From SVQP01 sp045587385 (GTDB taxonomy: Bacteria > Bacillota > Clostridia > Oscillospirales > CAG-272), in NCBI GenBank assembly GCA_045587385.1, contig JAZNCE010000007.1, positions 1 to 64,000 on the forward strand: a stretch of 64,000 nt of DNA. The letters run 5' to 3'. The notes under the pieces are model-generated. The model had not been told where the DNA came from. It searched no databases and saw nothing but the letters and a program-made list of their open reading frames with translations. Within the stretch, counting starts at the first letter, position 1; every line of letters starts with the position of its first letter. A program made the position numbers and the translations under genes. Below are positions 41,764 through 48,950 of this stretch, piece after piece.

Positions 41764-42151
41764 CATATATTCCTCCAAAAGCCGTATAGGCACATCATTT
41801 CACGTTAATTATACAACGCCTTTATGACATGGCTGTGAATATTGCGTATTTTTTTGCACACTTTCGCAAAAAGGAAGGTTTTGTCAAGTTGTTTGTTATT
41901 TCAGAGACCGTTTTACTGCCTTGACATAAAAAAGAGTGCCGCCGAAGCGACACCCCAGTTAATAAATACAATGAGAAACTATAAATAGTATATCAAATAA
42001 AGACGTATTCTAGAATATAGAAACAGGCTAAGAGCTTGATAAAATAAACAATTCTAGTAAATTTGACTATGAATGCAATAACTTGAAAAATAATCGAACA
42101 AATTATAATTATCGAATCATTGACAAAACCTATTCAAAAACAAATCAGAAG
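41764..42151. other. AT-rich end of the Rhs cassette island
   Basis: No gene is supported. It holds a junction remnant (AAGGTTTTGTCAAG, 41875-41888; minus-strand CTTGACAAAACCTT) and, 39 nt to the right, a block at 41928-41953 that on the minus strand reads as a GTGTCGC...GCGGCAC hairpin followed by TTTTTT. Confidence 0.6.
41928..41953 (-). terminator. inter-module terminator-like hairpin (module A end)
   Basis: On the minus strand GTGTCGC, a TTCG-type turn and GCGGCAC pair with one mismatch and are followed by a T-run. The block matches 44197-44222 at 22 of 26 positions. Confidence 0.6.
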
Positions 42152-42640
42152 TTATTTACTCACGTTAAACTTTTCAGCCCATTGTTCTATTGCTTTTATG
42201 TTTTTTTCATTATAAATGATTTGAATTCTTTTAAGTTTTTTATTATTTGAGCAACCAGATTGAAATTTGAATAAATTTTCATCCTGTAGACTCTTGTCAT
42301 AAATACAAATCCATTTTTTATCAATAGAAACTATCCAACTGAAATATGTTGGCAATGTTTCTATAGAAATCTGAATGCTCGAAGCGTCTAATTTCATTAT
42401 AGTTCCAAATGCTGATTTTACAACGATATAATTACCATCAACATAGTAGTATTGCATATATTGAATTGAAGCAATTATAAAAATTACACCCATAATTGCC
42501 ATAATCAAACTCCAGAAAGTTTTAGCAATTATATCTTCATCGGTCTTAATAATTAAAGGCGCTATTGAAAAAACAAACATAATAATTGACAAAACAATAA
42601 AAGCAATGTAGCTGTATTTAGGATAACATCTCGTTTTCAT
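42152..42640 (-). CDS. candidate immunity protein for Rhs tip A
   Basis: A 162-residue AT-rich gene beginning 4 nt after the Rhs tip A stop. Two membrane segments lie at about 10-27 and 40-60; the rest is soluble with a bacterial PH-like strand pattern (Y-Y-V-D-G-N-Y-I-V-V-K-S, F-S-W-I-V-S-I-D). Position directly behind a toxin tip, small size and atypical composition are the hallmarks of Rhs immunity genes; a membrane immunity protein would fit a membrane-targeting toxin. No family is recognised. Confidence 0.65.
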   Translation of the reverse strand: MKTRCYPKYSYIAFIVLSIIMFVFSIAPLIIKTDEDIIAKTFWSLIMAIMGVIFIIASIQYMQYYYVDGNYIVVKSAFGTIMKLDASSIQISIETLPTYFSWIVSIDKKWICIYDKSLQDENLFKFQSGCSNNKKLKRIQIIYNEKNIKAIEQWAEKFNVSK

Positions 42641-42644
42641 ATTA

Positions 42645-44162
42645 TTAATACCATCCTGATAATATACTTGATGTGACAGAAGAATAAACCATATATCTTG
42701 TCAAATTGTTTACGGTAAACATAGCAAGCTCAGCTGCAGGCTGACTCATGAGCAATTCATAAATTTGATCGTATCCCCATCCTTTATATGCATTTCTCAT
42801 GAATTTATCTGTCCCAAGCATATTCCAAATGGTCAAAGATTTCTTTTTGGCGCTCATATTAGCAATAGCGCGAGCCCTAGCAGATATCGCATTTACTTGT
42901 TTGCCAACCTTAAAATGCTTAATTGCATCACTCAGCCCTCTACCGAATACATTTGCAACTCCTCCTAGACCGAAAGCAAGAGCCGCAGAACCCCAACTAT
43001 CAACAGAACCGCTAACTAAACCTCCTAAAGTGGAAGCGATTCCACCAATTGCAAAAGTTCCCAAGTAACTCAAGAAACCGGTTCCAGGTATCGGAATTGC
43101 AGATATAGCTCCTGCTACTCCGCCTCCGAGAGTAGATCTCGCAATTTGCCACCAATCCCATTCAGAAGCATTCCATCCGTTAGACACAACTTGTTTGCCG
43201 ATTTCAAACGCTCCGCCAATTGCAGCACCAACGCCGAATCCAATTGCCATCGCGATTAAAATAGCAGAAAGGGCCATATGTCCACTGTGGTCAGCGTAAT
43301 TAACAGGATCATTATTGCAGTATACGTAAAGGTTAAGACCATTTACAGACTCAGGATCAAGATAACCCGTATCATCAGGCGAGATAAATCTACGCCATTC
43401 GGGGCTGTAGTAACGTGCATTGAGATAATAAAGCTTTGTGTCCTGATCGTAGTAATATCCGCGATATCTGATAGGATTGCGAATTGCACTACCATCAGAG
43501 TTGAGAGTAATGGTACAATTACCCCAAGCATCGTAGGCGTATCCGCCGACCTTTTCTCCTCTTGTGTTGTAAATGCCGATGACGTCGCCAAGCAGATTGC
43601 GCTGGAAGTAGTAGGTAGTTGAAGCACCGGATTCGGAGGTGTACACCATACCGATGATACCGGACTCATCATACAAATAAACCTTTTTTTCAGTGGCGCT
43701 TCCTTCTCCGTAGTACTGACTTATCTTGCTCTCGCAAATCAGTCTGCCTGACTGATCATATTTGAATGTCTGACTGTAGCTTGTCAACATTCCCATTACA
43801 ATGGCAGAAGAGGAAGAGGTGCCAGCCATGAAGTTGTAGTTGATTCCAATTCTCTGACCGAAGGCATTATAGGTATAGTTGTAAGTATGCGTACCTGTGA
43901 TCCTAGATCCTTTTGTAAGCTTGGAAAGCTTGCCGCGCGTCCAAGTCGCCGTATAGCCGTTGACCGTTGTAGGGCATCCCATAGAATTGTAGTTAATGGT
44001 TGTGCCACCACACGCGGTCAGTCTATCGGGATAGGTTGCATCATAGCCGAAGCTCTGCTGGGAGATCACAGAACCGAGCGTACCGGTGGTGTATGCATAA
44101 GTCTTTACAGCAACAACATTGCCGATATTATTATACTCGGATACAAAGGATTTGTCAAGGTG
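42645..44162 (-). pseudogene. orphan Rhs C-terminal module A (5'-truncated)
   Basis: About 505 codons of Rhs sequence open in frame but without the normal start or N-terminal shell. Rhs homology begins at H-L-D-K-S-F-V-S-E-Y-N and continues through YD-repeats (F-G-Q-R-I-G-I-N-Y) to the core end (Y-L-N-A-R-Y-Y-S-P-E-W-R-R-F-I-S-P-D-D-T, then D-P-V-N-Y-A-D-H-S-G-H). The tip of about 215 residues has glycine-rich hydrophobic helices and a lysine-rich end (S-A-K-K-K-S-L-T-I-W-N-M-L-G-T); its toxic activity is unknown. The codons 44135-44158 contain a perfect sigma-A promoter. A stored, replaceable tip is the likely role. Confidence 0.85.
44130..44158 (-). promoter_or_regulatory. perfect sigma-A promoter inside Rhs coding sequence (module A)
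   Basis: On the minus strand TTGACA (44158-44153), 17 nt, TATAAT (44135-44130). The same bases encode L-D-K-S-F-V-S-E-Y-N in another frame. Confidence 0.75.
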
Positions 44163-44196
44163 CGCATTTGTTTTAAAGGCAAGCAATGCTCGACAC

Positions 44197-44222
44197 AAAA
44201 AAGGGGGCCGCAGAAACGACAC
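44197..44222 (-). terminator. inter-module terminator-like block (before module A)
   Basis: Matches 41928-41953 at 22 of 26 positions; on the minus strand a GTGTCGTTTCTGCGGC hairpin is followed by a T-run. It lies about 38 nt before the module A junction, the same spacing as at the other copy. Confidence 0.55.
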
Positions 44223-44277
44223 TCAAGGGCATTTTAAATGTTATCTTATACCATTTATTAATGTGTTTTATTTATAT

Positions 44278-44306
44278 TCTATACTCATAAACAAAGGTTT
44301 TGTCAA
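44278..44306 (-). repeat. Rhs module junction remnant B
   Basis: The minus strand has TTGACA (44306-44301), 17 nt, TATAGA (44283-44278), and encodes L-D-K-T-F-V-Y-E-Y before a stop. It is the start of a module whose tip has been lost. Confidence 0.7.
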
Positions 44307-44355
44307 GTGTTGCACTGTTCTCTCTAATAAGTTGTCGTAGGGCGGCAAAAGAAAA

Positions 44356-44383
44356 GGCGAGCCTACCCGAAAGTAAGCTCGCC
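44356..44383 (-). terminator. terminator
   Basis: GGCGAGC (44356-44362) and GCTCGCC (44377-44383) with inner TAC/GTA pairing; on the minus strand it is followed by TTTTCTTTT. It ends the module C gene run. Confidence 0.8.
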
Positions 44384-44398
44384 AAGTATTTTGTTTAC

Positions 44399-44806
44399 TT
44401 AAATCAACAAGCCTATCAAAAGCAACAAATTATTTTTGATTTCGCTGCTGAATAGTTCAATCCAAATCGTATTAACATCTCCATCAGGCTCAAAATCTAC
44501 ATGTGCGATTTTCTCTTTATTTTCTTTTGATAACAATGTGACTGATCCTATAGGAAAACATACAAGCTCCAAGAACTCTTCAAAAGTACAGCCCAAACCA
44601 GCTTCATTATAAGCCGATGTGTACTCTATCTTATCGTCAAGTATTAATCTGTCGGGCTTTATATCGTCAAGGATCTCACCGCTTTCGGTTGCGAGAATAT
44701 AATGCTCACGTAGCAATTCTAAAAGGGAATACTTGAATTTAGCTGGAATAAGAGGATTACATTTTATTTCTATCGCATTTTTAATATTTTTTATATTAAT
44801 TACCAT
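44399..44806 (-). CDS. small protein in Rhs module C, possible immunity protein
   Basis: A 135-residue soluble AT-rich protein (L-L-E-L-L-R-E-H-Y-I-L-A-T-E-S-G-E-I, F-E-E-F-L-E-L-V-C-F-P-I-G-S-V-T-L-L) with an acidic middle, ending in a hydrophobic leucine run. It has no known family. It lies in the string of small genes after toxin tip C and before a terminator, the place where immunity or tip-associated genes collect. Confidence 0.6.
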   Translation of the reverse strand: MVINIKNIKNAIEIKCNPLIPAKFKYSLLELLREHYILATESGEILDDIKPDRLILDDKIEYTSAYNEAGLGCTFEEFLELVCFPIGSVTLLSKENKEKIAHVDFEPDGDVNTIWIELFSSEIKNNLLLLIGLLI

Positions 44807-44884
44807 AATCTTATTCTTTTCCCATGGTTAATTATTAATCAAATTCTTCAACGGAATTAATTGTTGCATATCGTGGTCACTATT

Positions 44885-45286
44885 TTATTCAATTAATCTG
44901 TACGATTTTATCACACGGCTATTGAGAAAATATTCTATTTCATACGTTTGTCCAATTTCCATTTTTTCTATATCACGAGCCCAAGTTGGAACATACACGA
45001 AAAATCTAATATTCTCACCTGTTTTATAATAGGTCTTGCGTGTACATGACAAAGAACTGCTTGATTGAAACTCGACATATTCCGCTATTACTGTAGTGGA
45101 GTCTCTTTCCACCATATCTTTATATATGGGAATTTCGAGAATTGTTAAAGCCACTATAAGAACTGTAAAAAGAACTATTTGGATTCCATAGTACTTAGGG
45201 CGTTTAACTATTTCATACACGATAGCACCAATAAACCCTGCATAAGCAGTAAATGTTGGGATTAGTACAAGTAAAATATTCTTCAT
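44885..45286 (-). CDS. small membrane protein in Rhs module C
   Basis: A 133-residue protein with two membrane segments (about 4-24 and 36-55) and a soluble C-terminal half (Y-V-E-F-Q-S-S-S-S-L-S-C-T-R-K-T-Y-Y-K-T-G-E). The last part may be extracellular. It has no known family. Base composition matches the Rhs island. It may be an orphan immunity gene left by an earlier tip. Confidence 0.6.
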   Translation of the reverse strand: MKNILLVLIPTFTAYAGFIGAIVYEIVKRPKYYGIQIVLFTVLIVALTILEIPIYKDMVERDSTTVIAEYVEFQSSSSLSCTRKTYYKTGENIRFFVYVPTWARDIEKMEIGQTYEIEYFLNSRVIKSYRLIE

Positions 45287-45406
45287 AAAGCCTCCTATGT
45301 AACAAGAGCCCTCGGTTATTCTATTAAGAACTTAGCAGTTTTCATTCCATAATAGTCAGGTTGCGTGAAAAATGTAAAGCAGGGCTTTTATGCGAAAAAC
45401 AGGAAA

Positions 45407-45748
45407 TTATTGACTTAACTCAATTGCATGTTTTTTCAGAAATTCCGCATACAAATCTAATTGCTTTTGCAAAGGATCCGGAGGGTTGATTGAATAAAAC
45501 TCCTTTTCAAGACAACTGATTTCTGCTTGATTAAAAGAAGTACAATGAAATATGTTTTCTCTCTTTCCGTTACAGTCAATAATCACCTCTAAACAATATC
45601 TCATTAAAGTTGATTGGTAATAATGAACTTCTATAGTGGAATTGCTTTTCGTATAATATATTTCCGAATCTCCGTTACGAGAACAAACCTTCCTCTTAAA
45701 TCCTTGCCTTTCAAGAAATTTGAGTTTTTTGATAATAGATCTATTCAT
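45407..45748 (-). CDS. candidate immunity protein for Rhs tip C
   Basis: A 113-residue soluble, lysine-rich protein beginning 14 nt after the tip C stop (I-I-K-K-L-K-F-L-E-R-Q-G-F, I-E-V-H-Y-Y-Q-S-T-L, I-N-P-P-D-P-L-Q-K-Q-L-D-L-Y). The ATG at 45748 has AAAGG upstream; an ATG at 45778 overlapping the tip has none. Immediate position behind the toxin tip is the reason for the call. Confidence 0.65.
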   Translation of the reverse strand: MNRSIIKKLKFLERQGFKRKVCSRNGDSEIYYTKSNSTIEVHYYQSTLMRYCLEVIIDCNGKRENIFHCTSFNQAEISCLEKEFYSINPPDPLQKQLDLYAEFLKKHAIELSQ

Positions 45749-45762
45749 ACCAGTTTGCCTTT

Positions 45763-46611
45763 CTAGATTAGATAACATGGTATCATGTTTAAGTAACTAT
45801 TAGCTATGGTGGTTTCCATTCCGTAAAACATACTTCTTCCAATGGTGCGTTCGACATCAATGCCTATATCATATACTTTAACGCCCCAATTCATCATTCT
45901 TGTTAACCATGCTTGGTTATGGGCTAAAGCTTTTGTGGTTGCATAGGCATCACCCTTAATAGCTTTCAAGATTTTAAATCCAGGTTTTCCGGCATATGTT
46001 TGAACTCCCCCGAGTTGCTTAGCCGCTGTTTTTACTCTTGTCATATTTTCACCTATGACCACACCATTTTTGAAAATGTTAAATGTTCTCACGGCTGCAC
46101 CACCTAATAACGACAATCCGCCCCACATTGCGCCATTGGCTGCGCCATCTGCAAAACCGTTCCAAAAATCTTCACCTTGTAAGTAAGAAACGACTCCACC
46201 AGCTAAACCACCTAGAACAATGCTGGTTGTCATTCCTATAAAAACTGGTGCAAGTGCTCCGCCAGTTAAAGCAGTCAAAGCTATTGCCCCTGCGAATGCT
46301 GCACCGCCAATAAGCCATTTCGCCCAATTAGGCAAATGCCCACTCGGATCTGCATAATTCACCGGATCATTATTACAGTAGGCGTAAAGGTTCAGACCGT
46401 TTACAGACTCGGGATCCAGATAAGCCGTATCGTCGGGGCTGATGAATCTGCGCCATTCGGGGCTGTAGTAGCGCGCGTTGAGATAATAAAGCTTTGTGTC
46501 CTCGTCGTAATAGTAACCACGATAACGAATCGGGTTCTTCGCAGCAATACCATTCCTTGACACCGGTGATCCCGCCGCTATAATTATACTCGTACACAAA
46601 GGTTTTGTCAA
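45763..46611 (-). pseudogene. orphan Rhs C-terminal module C (internal deletion and frameshift)
   Basis: The module opens with codons for D-K-T-F-V-Y-E-Y-N-Y-S-G-G-I-T-G-V-K-E in one frame. Near 46548 it switches frame to the Rhs core end (A-K-N-P-I-R-Y-R-G-Y-Y-Y-D, then Y-L-N-A-R-Y-Y-S-P-E-W-R-R-F), so the YD-repeats present in module A are deleted. The core end is nearly identical to module A up to D-P-V-N-Y-A-D-P-S-G-H. The tip of about 210 residues has glycine-rich hydrophobic helices then a soluble end (G-V-Q-T-Y-A-G-K-P-G-F-K-I-L-K). The toxin type is unknown. No proper start codon is visible. Confidence 0.82.
46583..46611 (-). promoter_or_regulatory. perfect sigma-A promoter inside Rhs coding sequence (module C)
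   Basis: On the minus strand TTGACA (46611-46606), 17 nt, TATAAT (46588-46583), over codons for L-D-K-T-F-V-Y-E-Y-N. Confidence 0.75.
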
Positions 46612-46913
46612 GTTATATATATTGCGAGTATTTTATCTGTAGCAGGTGCAGATATTTGCCGCTCAAAACCGTGTGAGTTCGGCTCTCTTCGGCTATATCA
46701 TACAAAACGCCCTCGTTCCGCATGCGGAACAGGGCAAGAGGGTGAAGATGTGTCGCATCCTATCGAAAGAACATCATTTGACATTTGTGGGAATTAAAAA
46801 TATTGAGACTCTCAAAAATATCTGAAAATGTTTTCACCCACTTTTGCAAAAAGCCTTTTCAAAATCAATAATTTGTGTTATAATGAGAGCAACGAAAGCA
46901 AAGGAGCGAACGT
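46612..46913. other. intergenic region before hprK
   Basis: It contains the second copy of the 23-bp repeat (46676-46698, identical to 120-142), a palindrome GTTCCGCATGCGGAAC (46714-46729) and the hprK promoter TTTTCA-N17-TATAAT (46856-46884). No gene is supported. Confidence 0.6.
46676..46698. repeat. 23-bp dispersed repeat, copy 2
   Basis: Identical to 120-142; it lies just outside the Rhs island. Confidence 0.7.
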
Positions 46914-47846
46914 ATGGACGAAATTTTTACCATTCCCCTTGCGCAACTTGAAAAAGAGTTTTCATTTGAGCGGATCTACGTACCCGAAGACTATGAAACC
47001 GTTTTGATTCGCACCCCCGAGGTCTCGCGCCCCGGTCTTGCACTCGCGGGCTTTTACGGCATCTTTGACCGCGACCGCATTCAGATCATCGGCAACGCCG
47101 AGCACAAATACTTACAGGAGCTTTCCCCCCGGGCGCGCGAGCAGGCACTCGTTGACTTTATCAAGGCGCTGCCCGTAGCCGTGCTCTTTACCTCGGGCAA
47201 CGAGGTCTTCCCCGAGCTGATCCCGCAGGCACAGATCTCAGGCGTGCCCATTCTGCGTACGCAGGAGCATACCAGCCCTATGATGGCTGCGCTGATCGCC
47301 TCGCTCAACCAGCACCTTGCCCCTCGCATTACGCGCCACGGCGTATTGGTCGAGGTATACGGCGAAGGTATTCTGCTGCTGGGTGACAGCGGCGTTGGTA
47401 AGAGTGAGACCGCTATCGAGCTTGTCAAGAGAGGTCACCGTCTGATCGCGGACGATGCAGTCGAGATCAAGCGCGTATCGGCAAAAACGCTTGTCGGCTC
47501 TGCCCCCGAGATCATCCGTCACTACGTGGAGCTGCGCGGCATCGGTATTGTGGACATCCGCCGTCTGTTCGGTATGGGCTCGGTCAAGGAGACCGAAAAG
47601 ATCGACCTTGTCATCAACCTTGAGCCTTGGGTACAGGGCAAAATGTACGACCGCCTGGGCTTGGACGAGCAGAAGGTAGACATTCTCGGCATCAAGGTCC
47701 CCTGCACCACCATTCCCGTCAAGCCCGGTCGTAACCTTGCCATTATTCTGGAGATCGCGGCAATGAACAACCGTCAGAAGCGCATGGGCTACAACACCGT
47801 TGAGGAATTCAACAAAAAGCTCATGGGACAGATGGGGTTGGAATGA
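46914..47846 (+). CDS. hprK: HPr kinase/phosphorylase
   Basis: A 310-residue bifunctional enzyme that phosphorylates and dephosphorylates Ser46 of HPr, the switch of carbon catabolite control in Gram-positives. Catalytic His is H142; the P-loop is G-D-S-G-V-G-K-S at 157-164; I-A-D-D-A-V-E follows, then the signature R-G-I-G-I-V-D-I-R-R-L-F-G and the C-terminal K-P-G-R-N-L-A. Length is usual. AAAGGAG precedes the ATG. No lgt or ptsH gene is adjacent. The stop codon lies inside the first hairpin of a mini-hairpin array. Confidence 0.97.
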   Translation: MDEIFTIPLAQLEKEFSFERIYVPEDYETVLIRTPEVSRPGLALAGFYGIFDRDRIQIIGNAEHKYLQELSPRAREQALVDFIKALPVAVLFTSGNEVFPELIPQAQISGVPILRTQEHTSPMMAALIASLNQHLAPRITRHGVLVEVYGEGILLLGDSGVGKSETAIELVKRGHRLIADDAVEIKRVSAKTLVGSAPEIIRHYVELRGIGIVDIRRLFGMGSVKETEKIDLVINLEPWVQGKMYDRLGLDEQKVDILGIKVPCTTIPVKPGRNLAIILEIAAMNNRQKRMGYNTVEEFNKKLMGQMGLE

Positions 47847-47947
47847 TGCTTTGCATCATTGAGTGATATTCGCCTTTGGCGAGTGGTATTCCGACTGCGT
47901 CGGAGTGATATTGCGCTTCGCGCAGTGATATGTGCTGCAAGCAGCAC
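47842..47947. repeat. mini-hairpin array 1 with GTGATATT separators
   Basis: Five small hairpins in a row: AATGATGC/GCATCATT (47842-47860), CGCC/GGCG (47871-47881), CCGAC/GTCGG (47891-47903), GCGC/GCGC (47913-47923), GTGCTGC/GCAGCAC (47932-47947). They are separated by AGTGATATT-type spacers (one variant is GTGGTATT). Stem sequences all differ while spacers are constant. The first hairpin overlaps the hprK stop codon. Confidence 0.88.
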
Positions 47948-48064
47948 GTAAAGGTAAAAAATCCGCTCGAAAAGGCTGGTTCTCATAAGGAAGTTTGATT
48001 TCTCTTTGTAGGGGCCAGCGTCCTCGACGGTCCATCACAATAATTGTATTGCAGAAAACAAAGA

Positions 48065-48100
48065 TTAACCCCGACAGATTCATGAATCTGTCGGGGTTAA
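48065..48100 (-). terminator. palindromic terminator
   Basis: A perfect 36-nt palindrome: 18-nt arms meet at 48082/48083, with core CCCCGACAGATTCA. It lies 3 nt after the stop of the minus-strand gene at 48104. Confidence 0.85.
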
Positions 48101-48103
48101 GTA

Positions 48104-48601
48104 TTAATTCAATGTAATGCCCTCTGCATTGATTCGAATTGAGTAAAACAAATTAAAAACTTCCTCTTTAGGATTTAACGTGCGATACATATTTATCAAT
48201 CTTCTTTTTCCAACTCTTCTATCAAGTATGGCAAAAATACGAATAATCATGTTTTCACTGTTCATGCTTTCCTCAATGCTTTGATTGTCAAATTCTTCAA
48301 AAGCTTGATAAAAGGCATGCGGACTGAATATGCCTAATTTTAGTGCTGTATCGTCCATATATGCGTAATTTTCTGTCATTCGCTTTTCGTATGTTTCATC
48401 ATGTGGAAATAAGTGAGCTTTGCTCCAGTTGTTCCAGTAGCAACCGCTGATCAATTCTTTGCCATCTAACCGTATGGATGCTCTGCCGTGATGGTCAGGA
48501 CTTTTGCTGTAAGAAGTGCAATAATACTGAATATGTCCTCGTAATGATTCTGCAAGATACTCGTTTTCAAGTTTATGCCTAATACCGCTCCAAGTTGACA
48601 T
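48104..48601 (-). CDS. uncharacterised protein, paralogue of the gene at 137-655 (SF0329-like)
   Basis: A 165-residue soluble protein: S-T-W-S-G-I-R at the start, L-R-G-H-I-Q-Y-Y-C-T-S-Y, a middle with R-A-S-I-R-L-D-G-K-E and near the end I-R-I-F-A-I-L-D-R-R-V-G-K-R-R. The order matches the left-edge protein. The ATG at 48601 is 6 nt from AGGAGG; the ATG at 48607 touches it. It is AT-rich, with promoter TTGCTT-N17-TATAAT at 48718-48690. Unlike its paralogue it has no toxin-antitoxin genes beside it. Function is unknown. Confidence 0.75.
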   Translation of the reverse strand: MSTWSGIRHKLENEYLAESLRGHIQYYCTSYSKSPDHHGRASIRLDGKELISGCYWNNWSKAHLFPHDETYEKRMTENYAYMDDTALKLGIFSPHAFYQAFEEFDNQSIEESMNSENMIIRIFAILDRRVGKRRLINMYRTLNPKEEVFNLFYSIRINAEGITLN

Positions 48602-48950
48602 AGTCATCCTCCTGTTCTATTTATCTCCAGTTTCGCCTTTGTATTACAAAGGCATAGGGCTTAGCCCATACCCCTATAATGTTGAATATATTATAACACA
48701 AATCGGCAGATAAAGCAATAGTTATATTCCGACTTCGTCGGAGTGATATGATCGCGTGCGCGATCGTGATATTGAAGCCTTACGGCTTCAGTGATATTTT
48801 ATTCGCCTCCAAAACTTGCGTAGCAAATATCACTCGGCATAAGCCGAATATCACTGCGAAGAAATATCACTCGCCAAAGGCGAATAAAACTGCCCAACTT
48901 CCTTATGGGAAGTTGGGCAATTCGAGCGGATTTTTCATTTTGATTGCTTT
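48602..48950. other. intergenic region carrying mini-hairpin array 2
   Basis: It holds the promoter of the gene at 48104 (48718-48690), the hairpin array (48723-48884), a 12-bp stem (48891-48902 with 48908-48919) that could end the minus-strand transcript from 48951, and the right inverted repeat. No coding gene is supported. Confidence 0.7.
48723..48884. repeat. mini-hairpin array 2, two opposed halves
   Basis: The left half has hairpins CCGAC/GTCGG (48729-48741), GATCGCG/CGCGATC (48750-48765), GAAGCC/GGCTTC (48774-48789) with GTGATATT spacers. The right half has TTGC/GCAA (48816-48826), TCGGC/GCCGA (48834-48847), TCGCC/GGCGA (48871-48883) with the spacer inverted to AATATCACT. The halves thus face each other. 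Confidence 0.85.

Larger units (their letters stand above)
47957..48935. mobile_element. candidate cassette bounded by short inverted repeats
   Basis: AAAAATCCGCTCGAA (47957-47971) is exactly inverted at 48921-48935. Just inside, CATAAGGAAGTT (47984-47995) is inverted at 48896-48907. The 980-bp segment between holds one gene (48104-48601) and a mini-hairpin array. No transposase or clear target duplication is seen, so this would be a non-autonomous element. Confidence 0.5.

Noticed and set aside
42645..44222. Treating the Rhs frame as a complete gene starting at 44222
   Set aside because: The first 20 codons are unrelated intergenic sequence containing a terminator-like block; Rhs similarity starts only at about 44162 and no ribosome-binding site is present.
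47842..48884. Hairpin arrays considered as a CRISPR array
   Set aside because: Repeats are only 8-9 bases, the intervening pieces are 11-19 bases and self-complementary, and no cas genes are present.
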